From: Drosophila persimilis
Taxonomy: Eukaryota; Arthropoda; Insecta; Diptera; Drosophilidae
DNA length: 64,000 bases
Assembly (NCBI RefSeq): GCF_003286085.1
Contig: NW_020825298.1
Coordinates: 372,001 to 436,000 of the forward strand
Direction: 5' to 3'
Below are positions 23,304-33,985 of this stretch, in pieces. The position numbers and the translations under genes are program-made. The notes beneath the pieces are model-generated. The model was not told where the DNA came from and ran no database searches. It saw nothing but the letters and a program-made list of their open reading frames with translations. How positions within the stretch are numbered: position 1 is the first letter of the stretch; each line of letters opens with the position of its first letter.

Positions 23304-26300
23304 TTTAAGAAATACTATACTACACTACTACACTCAACTATTCACTTGAAAAACCCGTATTCGGTGTAAAACAAATTAAATACCAGCGCGAAGAAAATTA
23401 ACGCAAAGACAGTGAACTACTTCAAGCAACACCACTGTGCAGACTGTTTGCAATGCTCGTCAAAAGTAGTTTTGACCATTTGGACAATGGGCTGCCCCCA
23501 CAACTATTCACGTACTTCTGTATTTCCATACTTGGAATCCACAACAAAGCCAGAGTTGCAAATGGAAAACAGGACATTGCGTTTTCCAAGAATTCACACG
23601 AATACACACACACTACACGTCCACTTAACTTAAGGGGCCCCCCATCCCCACACAATAGCCAGAAGGAAAAGCCACGAAAAAGGTCGCAGTATGGTCTAGC
23701 GACGAACTTCCAGACGAACTAGCCATGTTTCTGACCAGGCGGTCGCCGTATCCACAATAATACACTCCATTCTGGTTTGCAGACGAGGGCCAACTTAGTC
23801 ATATTCGGGTCTCTTCGTTTCGCTATGGGCTAGCCGTTGGCTGCCTCTACCCGAAGTCTGTCATGTGAGGGATGTAGGTACATACGTAGGATGTAGGTAA
23901 GTATGTATCTGAAGAGGTGACATTTTCACCAATATTCCGAAATAGATCGGAAATATGCTTATGTACATATACTATACACATGAATACATCTTGAGGAAGT
24001 TTTAGACAAAGTTTCTAGACGTAAGTCCATGAATTTTACTACTCCTTGCTCTGGAATTTTTCTTTCGAAGTCATAGCCCAACAAAGGAAAATTGATTTTC
24101 TTGGGAAGGCAGAAGATGCGTCCAGTGGAAGCCGAATCGCCAGTGGTCAATTGAAGGTTTGTCGCAGGCGACGTTGTTCGATTCTCCACATTCCCTTGCC
24201 ATAGCCCTAAATATCACCAACGCGAGCCCCACTGCGCATTTAAATTATTTAGGTTAAATAACGTGACACCTTTAAGACTAAGGGTCTTTGCTTTGACTCA
24301 GATGCGTGCACCGAGAGCCGGGTGAGGCGCGACCGCTAAATTCGCCTATAAAAACTGCGGCTAATGGTTAACCCGCATGGGGCTCGAGACTATATCAGAG
24401 TTGGGCATTCAAATATGTAGGTTAACATTCGTCAACGAACATGGGTATGGGTAGATTGTGGGGGTTGTGGTTTTGGCTTTGTACAGCTGACCAGAAGTGT
24501 GTGGGGTTTGATGCCGGTCCGGTGAATTGAGATATGGAGGCAACACTTACTCTGGTTTTGCGGCGCCGGCGCACTCTCTTCCCAACGTATGTGGTGATTG
24601 TAGGTTATCAATGGAAAAGCTGCGCTGCTGTTTCCTGTGTATTTCGTTAGTTTTGAGCATTTCTCCATCTATAGAGTATATGATATAAATATGAAAAAAG
24701 TTAAAAGAGTGCTTTGATAGGTTTCCCTACCTTGTGCTTGGCCGGTGTTTCGTGTCCTACTGCTTTGCTGCGAAAGCGTGAAGGAGTGCTGGTGCTGCAG
24801 CTTCTTGCGCAGCATCTGGCTCTGGTGCGATTTAGTAGGATTCGTATAGCTGACTTTTGGGTATGCTTGACCATCCAATGTGTAGGACGTGGTAGACCTC
24901 TGAATGCTGCGCATAAAATTGTTCACAAAATCCGTATGTTGGTTCATGGCGGGAAATCTTTAAGGAATGTGCATTCAATCTTGAAAGTACTCTCTTTGCA
25001 AGCTATTGATACACTACCTTGAGCTGGGTCCTGAAAGATGACTCCCAGTGCGGGATGTTAGCTGTATAAAGCTGCCAGTGCTCCCACTGCTGCAAGTGGT
25101 TGCCGTGCTGTCAGTGCTTCGGCCATCCATCGAAGTATCTGAGCACGTTTTGCCCACCATGCGACGGTCCATAAGATTTCCTTCATTGGGAGAGACGACA
25201 AGACATTACTTGAAAGATCTATACATACAATATCCAAATCTTACCATGCATTGTCCTAGCTCCGAAACTTAATCTCTGAGAAAAGTCCTACGAGCAAAAG
25301 TACAATATAATTTTTATTATTTTGAGATTTTTTAATCGGAAAAACTAACACTTGAACTCACATTGGGGCTAGCTATGTCCAGGGTTTCTGGAGGAGAGTG
25401 GAAGGAATGTCGATGCAGGCTCTCATTGACGTGAGTAAAGCTGAAAGTAAAAGCCTCTACCAGTATAATGTACGGGGTGTTATTAAGTTTTCCACTGCTA
25501 ACCTGTGGAGTGTCTCTGTCCTGTCTTTTGCTTCTGTGCTTTCCTGGACGACCCTCTGTCTGCCCGCAGCACGCATGCGTCGCCTTTTGATGGCATTTGG
25601 TGAGGCTGAGCCGTCGCCTTGGTTTATCCAGTCAATATCTGCACCGCGCCTATTGCCGGGCTTTTCAGTTTGGTTGAAAATAAACAAGACGGAACTGTCC
25701 GGCGTTATAATGGGCAACTGCAGGCGGGACAGACGCATTCTCGTAGCATCGAGCATGAGAGGACCGAGCTCCACGCCTGATGCTATTTCGGATACAATCG
25801 CCAGAACCTGCTTGACAGATGATATGTCAGCCAAGACGGCAAGTACCTCCAGTGCCGCCTGGCGCACGCGTCGCTTGCGATTTAACGAGGAGTATATTGT
25901 CTGCGCCGTCAGCAGGTTGATGTCGAAGCATGTGCCAGGAAAGGTCATCAAAGCGAAAATAGACATTTGGAGGGCATGATCGCGGAACTGTGGTCGGATC
26001 GATGAAAAAACGCGCATCGTTAGTTTCGGGGAAACGTAGAACGTGTTATGAACTTACCTTTGAGCTCTTGGCATGCATGAACTCCGGTGCAGTTAGTTTG
26101 GCAACAATGGTGCCCGCTGGCAGGCGCTGCATTAGTGCCTTGCAGACTCGATTCGCCCCAGCTGTGCCTTGGCGACACAGCCCTGTTAGAATCTGAAGGG
26201 TGCGCTCCTCCAAGTTGTCCAGCGGAAGGCGTGTGATCAGGTTTACCAGCAATTCACGTTTGAGTTCAGCTATGTCAAAGTGTCGCTCCGAGGAGAGTAA

Positions 26301-29300
26301 TGTTCGCAGCAAGCTGTCCAAGTACGGCTGCACCTTAGCTAAATTACCCGAAGAGCTTAGGGCGAGCTCTAGATGGGAAAATCCCTGCAAGCGATGTCGC
26401 CAGTCCTGTTCAAAAAGAAAGAACGATGTTTATAGGCACGCTGTTCATTTGTATGGGGCAAGTGTTTTATTGCCTATTTGCTCAATTTTCGCAAATTAGA
26501 TATATTCATGCAATACAAATATTTCCCGAAAGTGTCCATTGGCCATTAGAGAGTGCAAATGCGAGCCAACTTTAGATAGTTGACTTCTAAACCCGTGCCA
26601 TTTATGGTGTCCTCGTCCGCCTAGGCGACTTTTCGTACCTGTTTGTATTTAGTACGCGCTATAATTTCGGTTAATGTTTTTTATATTTTTGTGCTTGAAC
26701 TGACCCACTTCCTGGCACGCTCGGTTTCGGCCCGCTCCCGCTTTCTCTAGAGTCTTCACCCGAAAGCATTTCGTAATGTTGGTCTTACTATTTTATCGTC
26801 GCCTATGCAAGCTGGGTGTGAGTGATTGTTCCTGTTCTTGTTTTTGTTCCGGCAAGCTGCTATGAATATCGCGTGCACTTAAATGATTGACCGGCCAGTT
26901 ACGCTACTGCCGGAGGACTCTTTGGCACTATGCAGTTACAGCTCTAAGCCAATCCAATACCCATTCCGCATAGCATGAACTGTTACCGGAATCCCCCAGC
27001 TTTTTTGCAGCACTCAAAAAGTTCAGATTGATAAGGGGGACATCACAGCCAGAAAGTATGTATGTATGTGCAATGTACATAGTGTTTCCAACTTTAAACT
27101 GCTGACGCATATTGACGTCTCCATTTTTACAATACTTTAAGTGGTTTTTCCTATGAGAATCGTTTTATGTTGTGAAGAATTGACGTGAGGATACAAAGTT
27201 GCAAGTAATAATTTAAAAGTTCTAGTTTTTGGATATAGTCTTACTCAAAAACTTCGTATATGCATATAAAGTCCGTACCACTCCACGCTCCCCAAAGTGC
27301 TTACGAAATTCTTCAAACAAATAATTTTGCTTTGAAATGTATATGTCAAAAATTAATAGGTCATTGATACAGCCACGGTCCGCATTGTTTTCCATCGTCA
27401 TCGATATAGGTGGGCAGGGGCAGAAACAGCGCTTATCGCTGAAATTTTCATTAGTAAGCAAGGGGTCGCAGTGGCCGGCAATGCGAGTATAATAGCAGTA
27501 GTAATAGCGACTACACGTTGGAGGTGGAGTGATGCGTGTCTCGTACGTAGTAAAGCCAGGCGTCTGCCATTATGAAGGCAGAATTATGAACGCATATGAA
27601 ATTGTATATATCCTAGTGACCCAGTTAGAAAAAAAAGAGCAGGGCGGCACAGTCCGTACAAGCGACAGGCTGCGTTGTGGTAGCGTGTGGTATAATTTAA
27701 TTCCTTCATTTTTCGTATTACAATGTAGACAGTATGGGTGGGACTTTGTGAGAGGAGTGCAGGAGCAATTACTCTGAGCATGCTAAATTTCGGACAATAA
27801 CTCGACTGCAATTATGGTGATGTGGCAGAAACAGCGGCAGCCAATTTTCTGGAGGTAGATTAATCGTCACAGTTTCGGAACTTACCCCAGATCGGAGGTC
27901 CATCAGAGTTTTGTAGTTGACAATGTCCAGGTCCTCCCACGATTTCGGTGTGACTGGTGACTCCGCCGACATTATGGAGCTGGTTCGTGCTCTTAAGGAT
28001 TGAGTCGGGGATGAAGAGGGCGATACCGCAACGGACTCCGTCATGTCCTCGATGCGGCGCATAGATCGCGGTGAGGGATCTCGTTGAAGATTGTGAAGCA
28101 CTTCGATCTGTTTGTGCGGAACTTTGGGACTAATATTGTTGCTTCCAGCTGGACTCGTGCTGCGACTACGGGAAAGAGGTGATTGCGGCGGCGGAGTCAA
28201 TTTCGATTCTTCCGTCTGATGTTTGGGAGAGCTATACGAGCTTGGACTTGCCGTTGACTGATCGGCTTGCACGTTGCTCTGTGGACGGACAGACTGAGAG
28301 CTAAATGGGAGAGGCAGGGGTTTGGTATTATCATAAGGTATTTCCACGACCAGTGCCGATGTCTTGCTATCGCCGAGTGCACTTGGAATGCTAACGACAG
28401 GTTCACCCTCTATCGGAAAATGCCGAGGAGACCCCGAGGAGTCATCTAGCGTTATTATAGCGGGGCCGTGAATGGGCTGACCTGTTCGTTTGGAATTGTT
28501 TGAGGAAATAGCCGCGTCGCTGTCGGGAGTACGCATTTTCACTATCTCTCCACCAAAGGTCACTCGCTTTAGCCCACGAGAGGGCGTGCTGGGCTCGGAC
28601 TTGGTTTCAGATCCGGCAGTAGGATGCTCGTCCAATTCAGAATCGCTGATAACTTGGACTATTCCTGCCCCTTCTCTCAGATCCTGATGGGACCTCGCAC
28701 TACCCATCAGTGCTCGGCAAACAAGCTCTGTTGGTTCAATATCTTTGGAGTATACTCGAGCTGGACTGTCGTACTCTTCTGTCTCGGTATCCGCCTCCAG
28801 CAAGCGCATGGTCACAGTGTCGTCATTGATTTTGATTTCCGTCTCCATAATGACCTTTCCTTTATCAGAACAGCTTGGTTGCTGCAGCTGTAGCGAAGAG
28901 TCCAACGGATGGATAGAGGTGCTACTGCTCCTCCAGCTCTGTTCCCTCGGCAGAGCTCGCCACGCTCCCGTTTTGACTTCTCCTGCGCGATTTGGCTTTT
29001 CACAAACTCCATATACCTGACACAGCTGATAATACTTGGACAGGGCGGTGTGGCCGCACACCGCGTTCATAATAGCTTCAAATTCATGGACTCCTAAAAT
29101 CTCTCTCATTTTGGACAAAACCTTCAGCGTAATCTCCTGCTGAGCCAGTTGGTCCAAGTGCTCCACCACACGCTGCAAAGCTTGCTGCACTATGAAGTGC
29201 CGTTGGGGGGTGTGCAAAATCGATTGAAGTATTGCGGGGAGTGAAAGCAGGACTCCGCAGCTAAGTCGGCCGTGGTCAGACTCCATGGGAGTTAAGCCAG

Positions 29301-29895
29301 TGTCGAGAATCTTTAGTACGACCGATTCTGGAATAGCTGTTTCAGCAAGATAGACTCGTAGGCAGTCGAGGGCCCCCTTACGAACGGTGGGCGCCTGGTG
29401 ACCCAAGTTCTCGACTAGCAGGCCGATCAGCTGGTGTTCCTCTATGTGATTGTCGGCCCTGTCTTGCATCACCACAAGGACGTCGACGAGAACTCGCAGA
29501 GCGTGTTGGCGCACCTGCCACTCTGGATCCTGTAAGCGTTCGTGGAACTCTGCATACATGGCGTTGGGGCAAATTGTTTCCGGCAGGCGGCGAGTGCGAA
29601 GAATATGCTCCCACAGTGGTGTCAGTTGCACTGCACCTATCGGAGCCTCTGTTCGTCGTTGCATTTTCGTTAGTGGGAGGAGCCCAGCCCCCACGCTGGC
29701 TGACTGGTTGTTATTCTTGTCCTTGACTTCGCTTCCCGTTGTACCACTCACGTATGTGACACTCTCGCTGGCCTCGCAGTTGTAGTCATTCATCGGAGTG
29801 CGAGTCCTATTGGCCGCTGACGTTGCCGTGGTCGCTATAGGGAGCGGCACACTGTTAGTGCCATCTTTGCGTTCCAAAATACGTCGAAAGAACAT
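21099..29895 (-). CDS. TOG-array microtubule protein (TOGARAM/Crescerin-like)
   Basis: A multi-exon minus-strand gene. Exons with matching phases: 29895-27886, 26405-26058, 25987-25503, 25440-25362, 25275-25245 (31 nt), 25180-25018, 24957-24731, 24668-24551; then a C-terminal block 23303-22969, 22907-22624, 22414-21099. Three HEAT-type TOG domains are visible: exon 1 (from LWEHILRTRRLP, with EWQVRQHALRVLVDVL), exons 2-3 (from DWRHRLQGFSHLE to RVRQAALEVLAVLADI), and the last exon (from NWEMNIVGLKSTVRLI, with RFIRADATHALESMVDH). Long Ser/Pro-rich linkers with polar low complexity separate them. Family: TOG proteins bind tubulin; this N-plus-C arrangement is that of Crescerin/TOGARAM1, which regulates ciliary axonemes. 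The join between 24551 (phase 2) and the C-terminal block is not resolved; an internal acceptor near 23080 would fit. It could therefore be two transcription units. Confidence 0.78.
23959..24206 (-). other. Possible alternative terminal exon or stray ORF
   Basis: An open minus frame from a TTTAG acceptor-like site (exon would begin at 24206 with GG CTA TGG) to a stop at 23959. It fits phase 1 and so could be spliced directly to exon 24957-24731, skipping 24668-24551, giving an alternative C-terminus of about 80 residues (contains QLTTGDSASTGRIFCLPKK and YDFERKIPEQGVV). No in-frame ATG upstream. No domain recognised. Confidence 0.3.
26406..27885 (-). other. Intron 1 of the TOG-array gene
   Basis: A 1.48 kb intron with GTAAGT donor (27885) and a TTTTTGAACAG acceptor (26406-26408), phase 0. 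Besides the two open segments listed separately at 26928-27590, I see no other structure. A short TATG repeat lies near 27057. Confidence 0.75.
26928..27590 (-). other. Two Cys-rich open segments nested in the TOG-gene intron
   Basis: Two minus-strand open stretches, about 27575-27222 (stop to stop, ~120 codons) and 27160-26928 (~73 codons), are unusually protein-like for intron sequence. The first contains CSRYYYCYYTRIAGHCDP and RCFCPCPP then FDIYISKQNYLFEEFRKHFG, and ends at a plausible donor (GAGTAAGAC at 27243). The second contains KYCKNGDVNMRQQFKVGN and CDVPLINLNFLSAAKKLG. A clean in-phase join was not found: the best donor is phase 1 and the best acceptors imply phase 0 or 2. No initiator ATG is evident upstream. 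I do not recognise the family. It may be a decayed nested gene, or chance. Confidence 0.3.
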
Positions 29896-30466
29896 ACTGA
29901 GCCTCCCGTTTCGGACTCACTTTTCGCAATGCAATTATCTGACTAGCTGCCGTCGGCCTATTCACTTGCTTTTAATTTTGAATTGTCACGCACGCTTGCA
30001 TCCGGTCCGAAATGTCCTATGACTGGTTGTGCTACCTTCTTTTCATTTTCTGTTCGTATCTATCTTTGAGGCACAACAGGAACTTTCAACTCGCTAGCAA
30101 CGACTGAGAATATTACTGTTTGCTGACTGCTTTTGTAGCCAACGCTAGAACTTGGACATTGTGAGCCTAGCTAAACATCATTGAGAACGATCCACTGCGC
30201 ATGACGGCGCTGCTCTCCGCCTCGAGCTACCGCTCTGCTGCAACTTCCTAAGCAACAGATAGTTTGCTACCACCATTTTACATTTAAATACGTCCAAAAA
30301 ATGTTGTCAACAGAATATTATCACGATCTTGGTGAATTTCTTCTGTTTTTCGACAGCTCGCAACCCTATAGTATAACGGTCGCAAAGGGTTAATTTAATA
30401 TACATTAGTTAATATATATTTTCAACATTAATTTAACATACATATGTAGTAAGTAAATCGTACAAG
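29896..30466. other. Upstream region of the TOG-array gene
   Basis: About 570 bp between the start of the TOG-array gene and the first gene-like segment of the accessory block. It should hold the TOG-gene promoter. The stretch 30340-30450 turns AT-rich. No definite core-promoter motif could be assigned. Confidence 0.5.
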
Positions 30467-31335
30467 ATGGCTCGAAAAAAGTTGGTCAAGTTTTCTCCAA
30501 TACTGGAAGACCCAAAACAAAGCTCACGAAAAAAACCAAAATATGAACAAAATCTTTTTTTTATGTTAGACATTTTACACTATGCAAATTTAACATTCGC
30601 CCCCCTCTTTAAACCCTGTTAATAGTTATGTTAACAGTAGCACAATATCAAGAGCTTAATCTTCCAAAGCAATCCCCTAAAGAAACCGATTTGGCGCATA
30701 GTCTTCCAGCTGAGGAGCTCCGCACCTATACAAGATTCTACAATGGCGAGGGTCTCTATAAAAACTGAGGGCGTGCTGCAGCGATGTCCTAAGCAGGTTG
30801 TGGACCAAGCTGCCTATGTTGCGTCGACTGATGCACATCAACGGAGTCGCTGGAGCTGTTTCAGGTGTCTCCGAATATCTTGCACATGTAGAATTAAGTA
30901 AGTTTTTTACATTTGATTAGTGGATATATTCAAAATGTGCATTTTATTCCCAGAGCTACTTTTTGGGGCGGAGGAAAGCCACGCCACGGCGATAACTATC
31001 GAATCAGACACCACCACACCCACACCATCTAGTAAGGTGTTTGCCTGCTTGTACTCAACGCTCAATGAGCGCTGGGCTGTAGCTTCGAGACGCGTGAGTG
31101 AATCAGTATATAATTGTGGATATATTTTTAAATACATATTCCTTCACAGCGGACTCTTATATCCTACGTTTTGCCACAAGCCGAGTCGTATCCGATTTCC
31201 CCCCGCCAGACGGAGTCCTATCCAAACATTACCGAGGCGTATTCGAGACAGACCGAGTCCCATCCCAGCCAGACTGAATTGTGTTCCAGCAGGACAGAAG
31301 CGCACCCCTTACCTGATTTGAACCCGGCCATTTGA
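30467..31335 (+). pseudogene. Unrecognised spliced gene or pseudogene with one A-run frameshift
   Basis: Gene-like structure on the plus strand. ATG 30467 (context ACAAGATGG) opens MARKKLVKFSPILEDPKQSS, a basic N-terminus. After a possible intron an open stretch from about 30645 includes PAEELRTYTRFYNGEG and then meets a stop at an A run (30760-30764). One base more in this run would open the frame that continues as LSRLWTKLPMLRRLMHINGV to a GTAAGT donor at 30898. Exon 30954-31093 (starts with LLFGAEESHATAI) and the next exon from 31150 join in phase across 56-nt introns with good signals; the end is a Ser/Thr/Gln-rich segment repeating QTESYP/QTESHP units, stopping at 31335. I know no family like this. 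It may be a young gene with an assembly or sequencing error, or a recent pseudogene. Confidence 0.45.
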
Positions 31336-31419
31336 CGCGAGTTTTTTTGTACGGTGGCGCCCCTATCGGTGATTTCTTTAACTACATTTTCAAAAATAAC
31401 AAATTACAGACTAGTTTTG

Positions 31420-32090
31420 TTTTCTCCGTTATTTTAGGCCCGTGCGACGGCTTCCTGTGATCGGAAAAATATCCCTGATTTGCTGGAGTCCTTATCAAGG
31501 ACCAAGGAACAAGGAAATGTACTCCAGACGTATAAATATTGTTCTTGCCGTTATTTTAGGCTCGATCGGGACCTGCCAGGAACCCACGTGCTCAGATAAA
31601 TATCCTTGATCCTTCGGTAAGGACATCAACCGCCCCAACCATACATATTTATTTTTCCCGGCTTTTTGTGGCCCGATCGGGACATGCGTCATCTTACTGT
31701 GTTTGGAACAGCACCCTTGATCTAATGCAGTCCGTATCAAGGACCAAGGATCAAGGATATTGTCCCCAGACCTATATATCTTGTTTTCTCCTTTATTTGT
31801 GGCCTGATCGGGGAGTGCCACGGCTTCCCGTGATCAGATATATGTCCTTGATTCTTTGATAAGGACCTCAGCCATACATATTTAGATCTCGGCTATTTTC
31901 TCGGCTATTTGTGGACCGATCTGGGCGTGCGATGGCTTCCTGTGATCGGAAAAGTGTTCGTGATTTGATAGTCCTTATCAAGGATCAAGAACATATTCCC
32001 CAATTAAAAATATTTAGTTTTCTCCGCTATTTGTGAACCGATTTCGGCGTGCCACGCCTTTTTGTAATCGGGATAGTTTCCCGGATTAAG
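31420..32090. repeat. Tandem imperfect repeats, about 110-130 bp period
   Basis: At least five or six diverged units share a core like TTTTCTCCGCTATTTGTGGC followed by CCGATCGGGGCGTGCCACGG, then GTGATCGGAAAAATATCC and CTTATCAAGGATCAAGGATA. The CCGATC-type core recurs at about 31563, 31674, 31805, 31917 and 32038, spacing 111, 131, 112 and 121. Related units appear again at 33690-33970 and within 33026-33676. Confidence 0.75.
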
Positions 32091-32212
32091 GATACAGCAA
32101 GGATAATTTTTCAATAGTTTTATTCATCAAAACTTAGCTTAGTATAAATAAATAAACAAGTGGAAAACATTTTTAGTTACTATCTAAATGAATGGATGCG
32201 TGTATCTAGCAT

Positions 32213-32580
32213 CTAGTAGACCGCGTAGCCCCTCCCTTGGTTGCCATAGTCAAAGTCCTTGTTGTCGATGGCCAGGTTGAAGGATGACGATGGCTTGTTA
32301 CGTGTGAATCTTGCAATGGGTGCGCTTCTGTCCTACTGAGATACGATTCTGTCTGGCTGGAAAAAGACTCGGTCTGACTCGAAAACGCCTCGCTCATGCT
32401 TGGATAGGAACGTCTGGCTGGGGCAAATCAGATACGACATGGTTTGTGGCAAAGCGTAGGGTACATATGTAAGTCCTCTGTGAAGGAAGATAGAATTAAA
32501 AATATATGCAAAATTATATACGGATTCGCTTACGCGTCGTGAAACTGAAGTCCAGCGTTTGATTCGGCGGCTTATGAATG
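32213..32580 (-). pseudogene. Inverted, degenerate relative of the 30.5-31.3 kb gene
   Basis: On the minus strand, exon sequence encoding IKRWTSVSRR matches NERWAVASRR of the plus-strand copy. It is followed at the same position by an intron of the same length, 56 nt (32533-32478, GTAAGC donor, TTCCTTCACAG acceptor), and by a homologous QTES-repeat exon. Indels of about +4 and -2 nt break the downstream frame relative to the plus copy. A further open frame reads into FNLAIDNKDFDYGNQGRGYA and stops at 32213, with an AATAAA about 95 nt beyond, suggesting that this end derives from a real gene 3' end. Whether any product is made is doubtful. Confidence 0.5.
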
Positions 32581-32930
32581 GGGGGTTGCTGACATTATTT
32601 CCCGTTGGCGTAAACCAACAACTCCGCCGTCGATCACTGGTCACTGCTGCAGCGGACCGGGCGCCACATTGTCAGGCCAGCTACACAGCAGCATCATCAC
32701 GACAGGCCAGCCAGTGGCTGTCACAGAGGACGAGCAGTTACGGCGGAATCACCCGTGGAGGAGGTACCGACAGTGAGCGAACTGGAAAGACGAAGAAAAC
32801 AGCGTGGGAGGCAAGGAAGAGGGCCATGGCAGTGGCCGGACCAAATTATCGGAAAAAAGGCCACAGGCTCGCGCGACAAGAAGCATGTCCCGAATCATGC
32901 CCCTGGTAAACAAGCGAATCAGTGACAGCG
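32531..32930. repeat. Direct repeat, copy 1 (frameshifted Arg-rich ORF)
   Basis: Shares with 33986-34240 the segments GCGTTTGATTCGGC-GCTTATGAA, GTTGCTGACATTATTTCCC, CAGCTACACAGCAGC and a coding-like part reading ERRRKQRG-QGRGPWQWP then SRDKKHVPNH on the plus strand. Compared with copy 2 it has an insertion of about 75 bp near 32600-32675 and a frame change near 32745. Its left end overlaps the inverted relative on the minus strand. Confidence 0.65.
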
Positions 32931-33025
32931 GGCACGGAAGAGGTACTCCTAGCCACCCGAGGGTGCGACCTGCTAAAAAGAAAGGTAGAGTTTAATAAAG
33001 TAACACTATCTTAATGATATGCAAA

Positions 33026-33351
33026 TCTTCGGAAGGCTATATCTCAGATAAATAGGGCCAGATCGGTGAAGGACCAACTCTCCCAGGATAGTGAGGGTCC
33101 AGACTGTCGAGCGGCATCAAAATCTCGCCTATGAAAATGCGGCCGATTTTTGGCAAATTCAATGATGTAACCATCATGATTTTTTGTGAAAATCGTGAAA
33201 AAATGGATGTCCCTGTTTCCGATGACAGTCGATTGACAGGACCCTCCCGGTCAGGAAAAGACATGCCGCACTCCGATCGGCTGCCGTATAGCAGAGATAT
33301 AGCATGCAGAAAAAACCAGTATTCTAATGAAATCTAAAATCCAAATGTTCC
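33026..33351. repeat. Tandem duplication, unit 1
   Basis: First of two adjacent ~325-bp units. Shared blocks include GTGAAGGACCAACTCTCCCA, AATCTCGCCTATGAAAATGC and AACCATCATGATTTTTTG, then GAAAATCGTGAAAAAATGGA. Units are roughly 85-90 percent alike by eye over their left two thirds. The left edge carries the CTCNGNTATTT...GATCGG core of the neighbouring array. Confidence 0.8.
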
Positions 33352-33676
33352 AAATTCTATATCTCGGCTATTTATGGGCCGATCGGTGAAGGACCAACTC
33401 TCCCAGGAGAGTGAGGGTCCAGACTGTCGAACGGCATCAAAATCTCGCCTATGAAAATGCGGCCTATTTTTGCCAAATTTAATGATGTAACCATCATGAT
33501 TTTTTGCGAAAATCGTGAAAAAATGGATGTCCCTTTTTCCGATGGCAGTCGATTGGGAGGACTCTCCCGATCGCAAGAATACAGACCGAACTTCGGCTGC
33601 CATATAGCATATAGCTGCACGCTATAGCAGAAGAACCCAGTACTATAATGAAACGCAAAATCAAAATATTCGAAAG
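33352..33676. repeat. Tandem duplication, unit 2
   Basis: Second copy of the ~325-bp unit, starting with TATATCTCGGCTATTTATGG. It diverges from unit 1 mainly after the GATGGCAGTCGATTG block. The minus-strand reading frames of both units are open for 60-90 codons but this mirrors the duplication and shows no family features. Confidence 0.8.
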
Positions 33677-33689
33677 ACTGATTCATACA

Positions 33690-33970
33690 TATTTTGATTT
33701 CTTCGCTATTTATGATCCGATCTAGGCGTGCGACAGCTTCCTGTGATCGTCCGAATTTTGGTGATTTGGTGAAATCCTTATCATGGGCCAAGGATCAAGG
33801 ATATTTTCTACAATCATATTTTTCCAGTTTTCTTCGTTATTTGTGGTCCGATCTGGCTGTTCCATAGGTTCGTGTATTTGGATATCCTTGATACTTTGCT
33901 AGCTCCAATAGCCCTATCTTGTTTTCTCCCTTATTTGTAGCCGATCTGGGCGTGCATTGGTCCGCCGTGA
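33690..33970. repeat. Further units of the CCGATC-core tandem family
   Basis: Two and a half degenerate units with cores at about 33717, 33848 and 33941. They match the array at 31420-32090, including CTTATCATGGGCCAAGGATC. The family therefore flanks both the duplicated ORF and the tandem 325-bp pair. Confidence 0.65.
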
Positions 33971-33985
33971 TTATACTGATTTACT

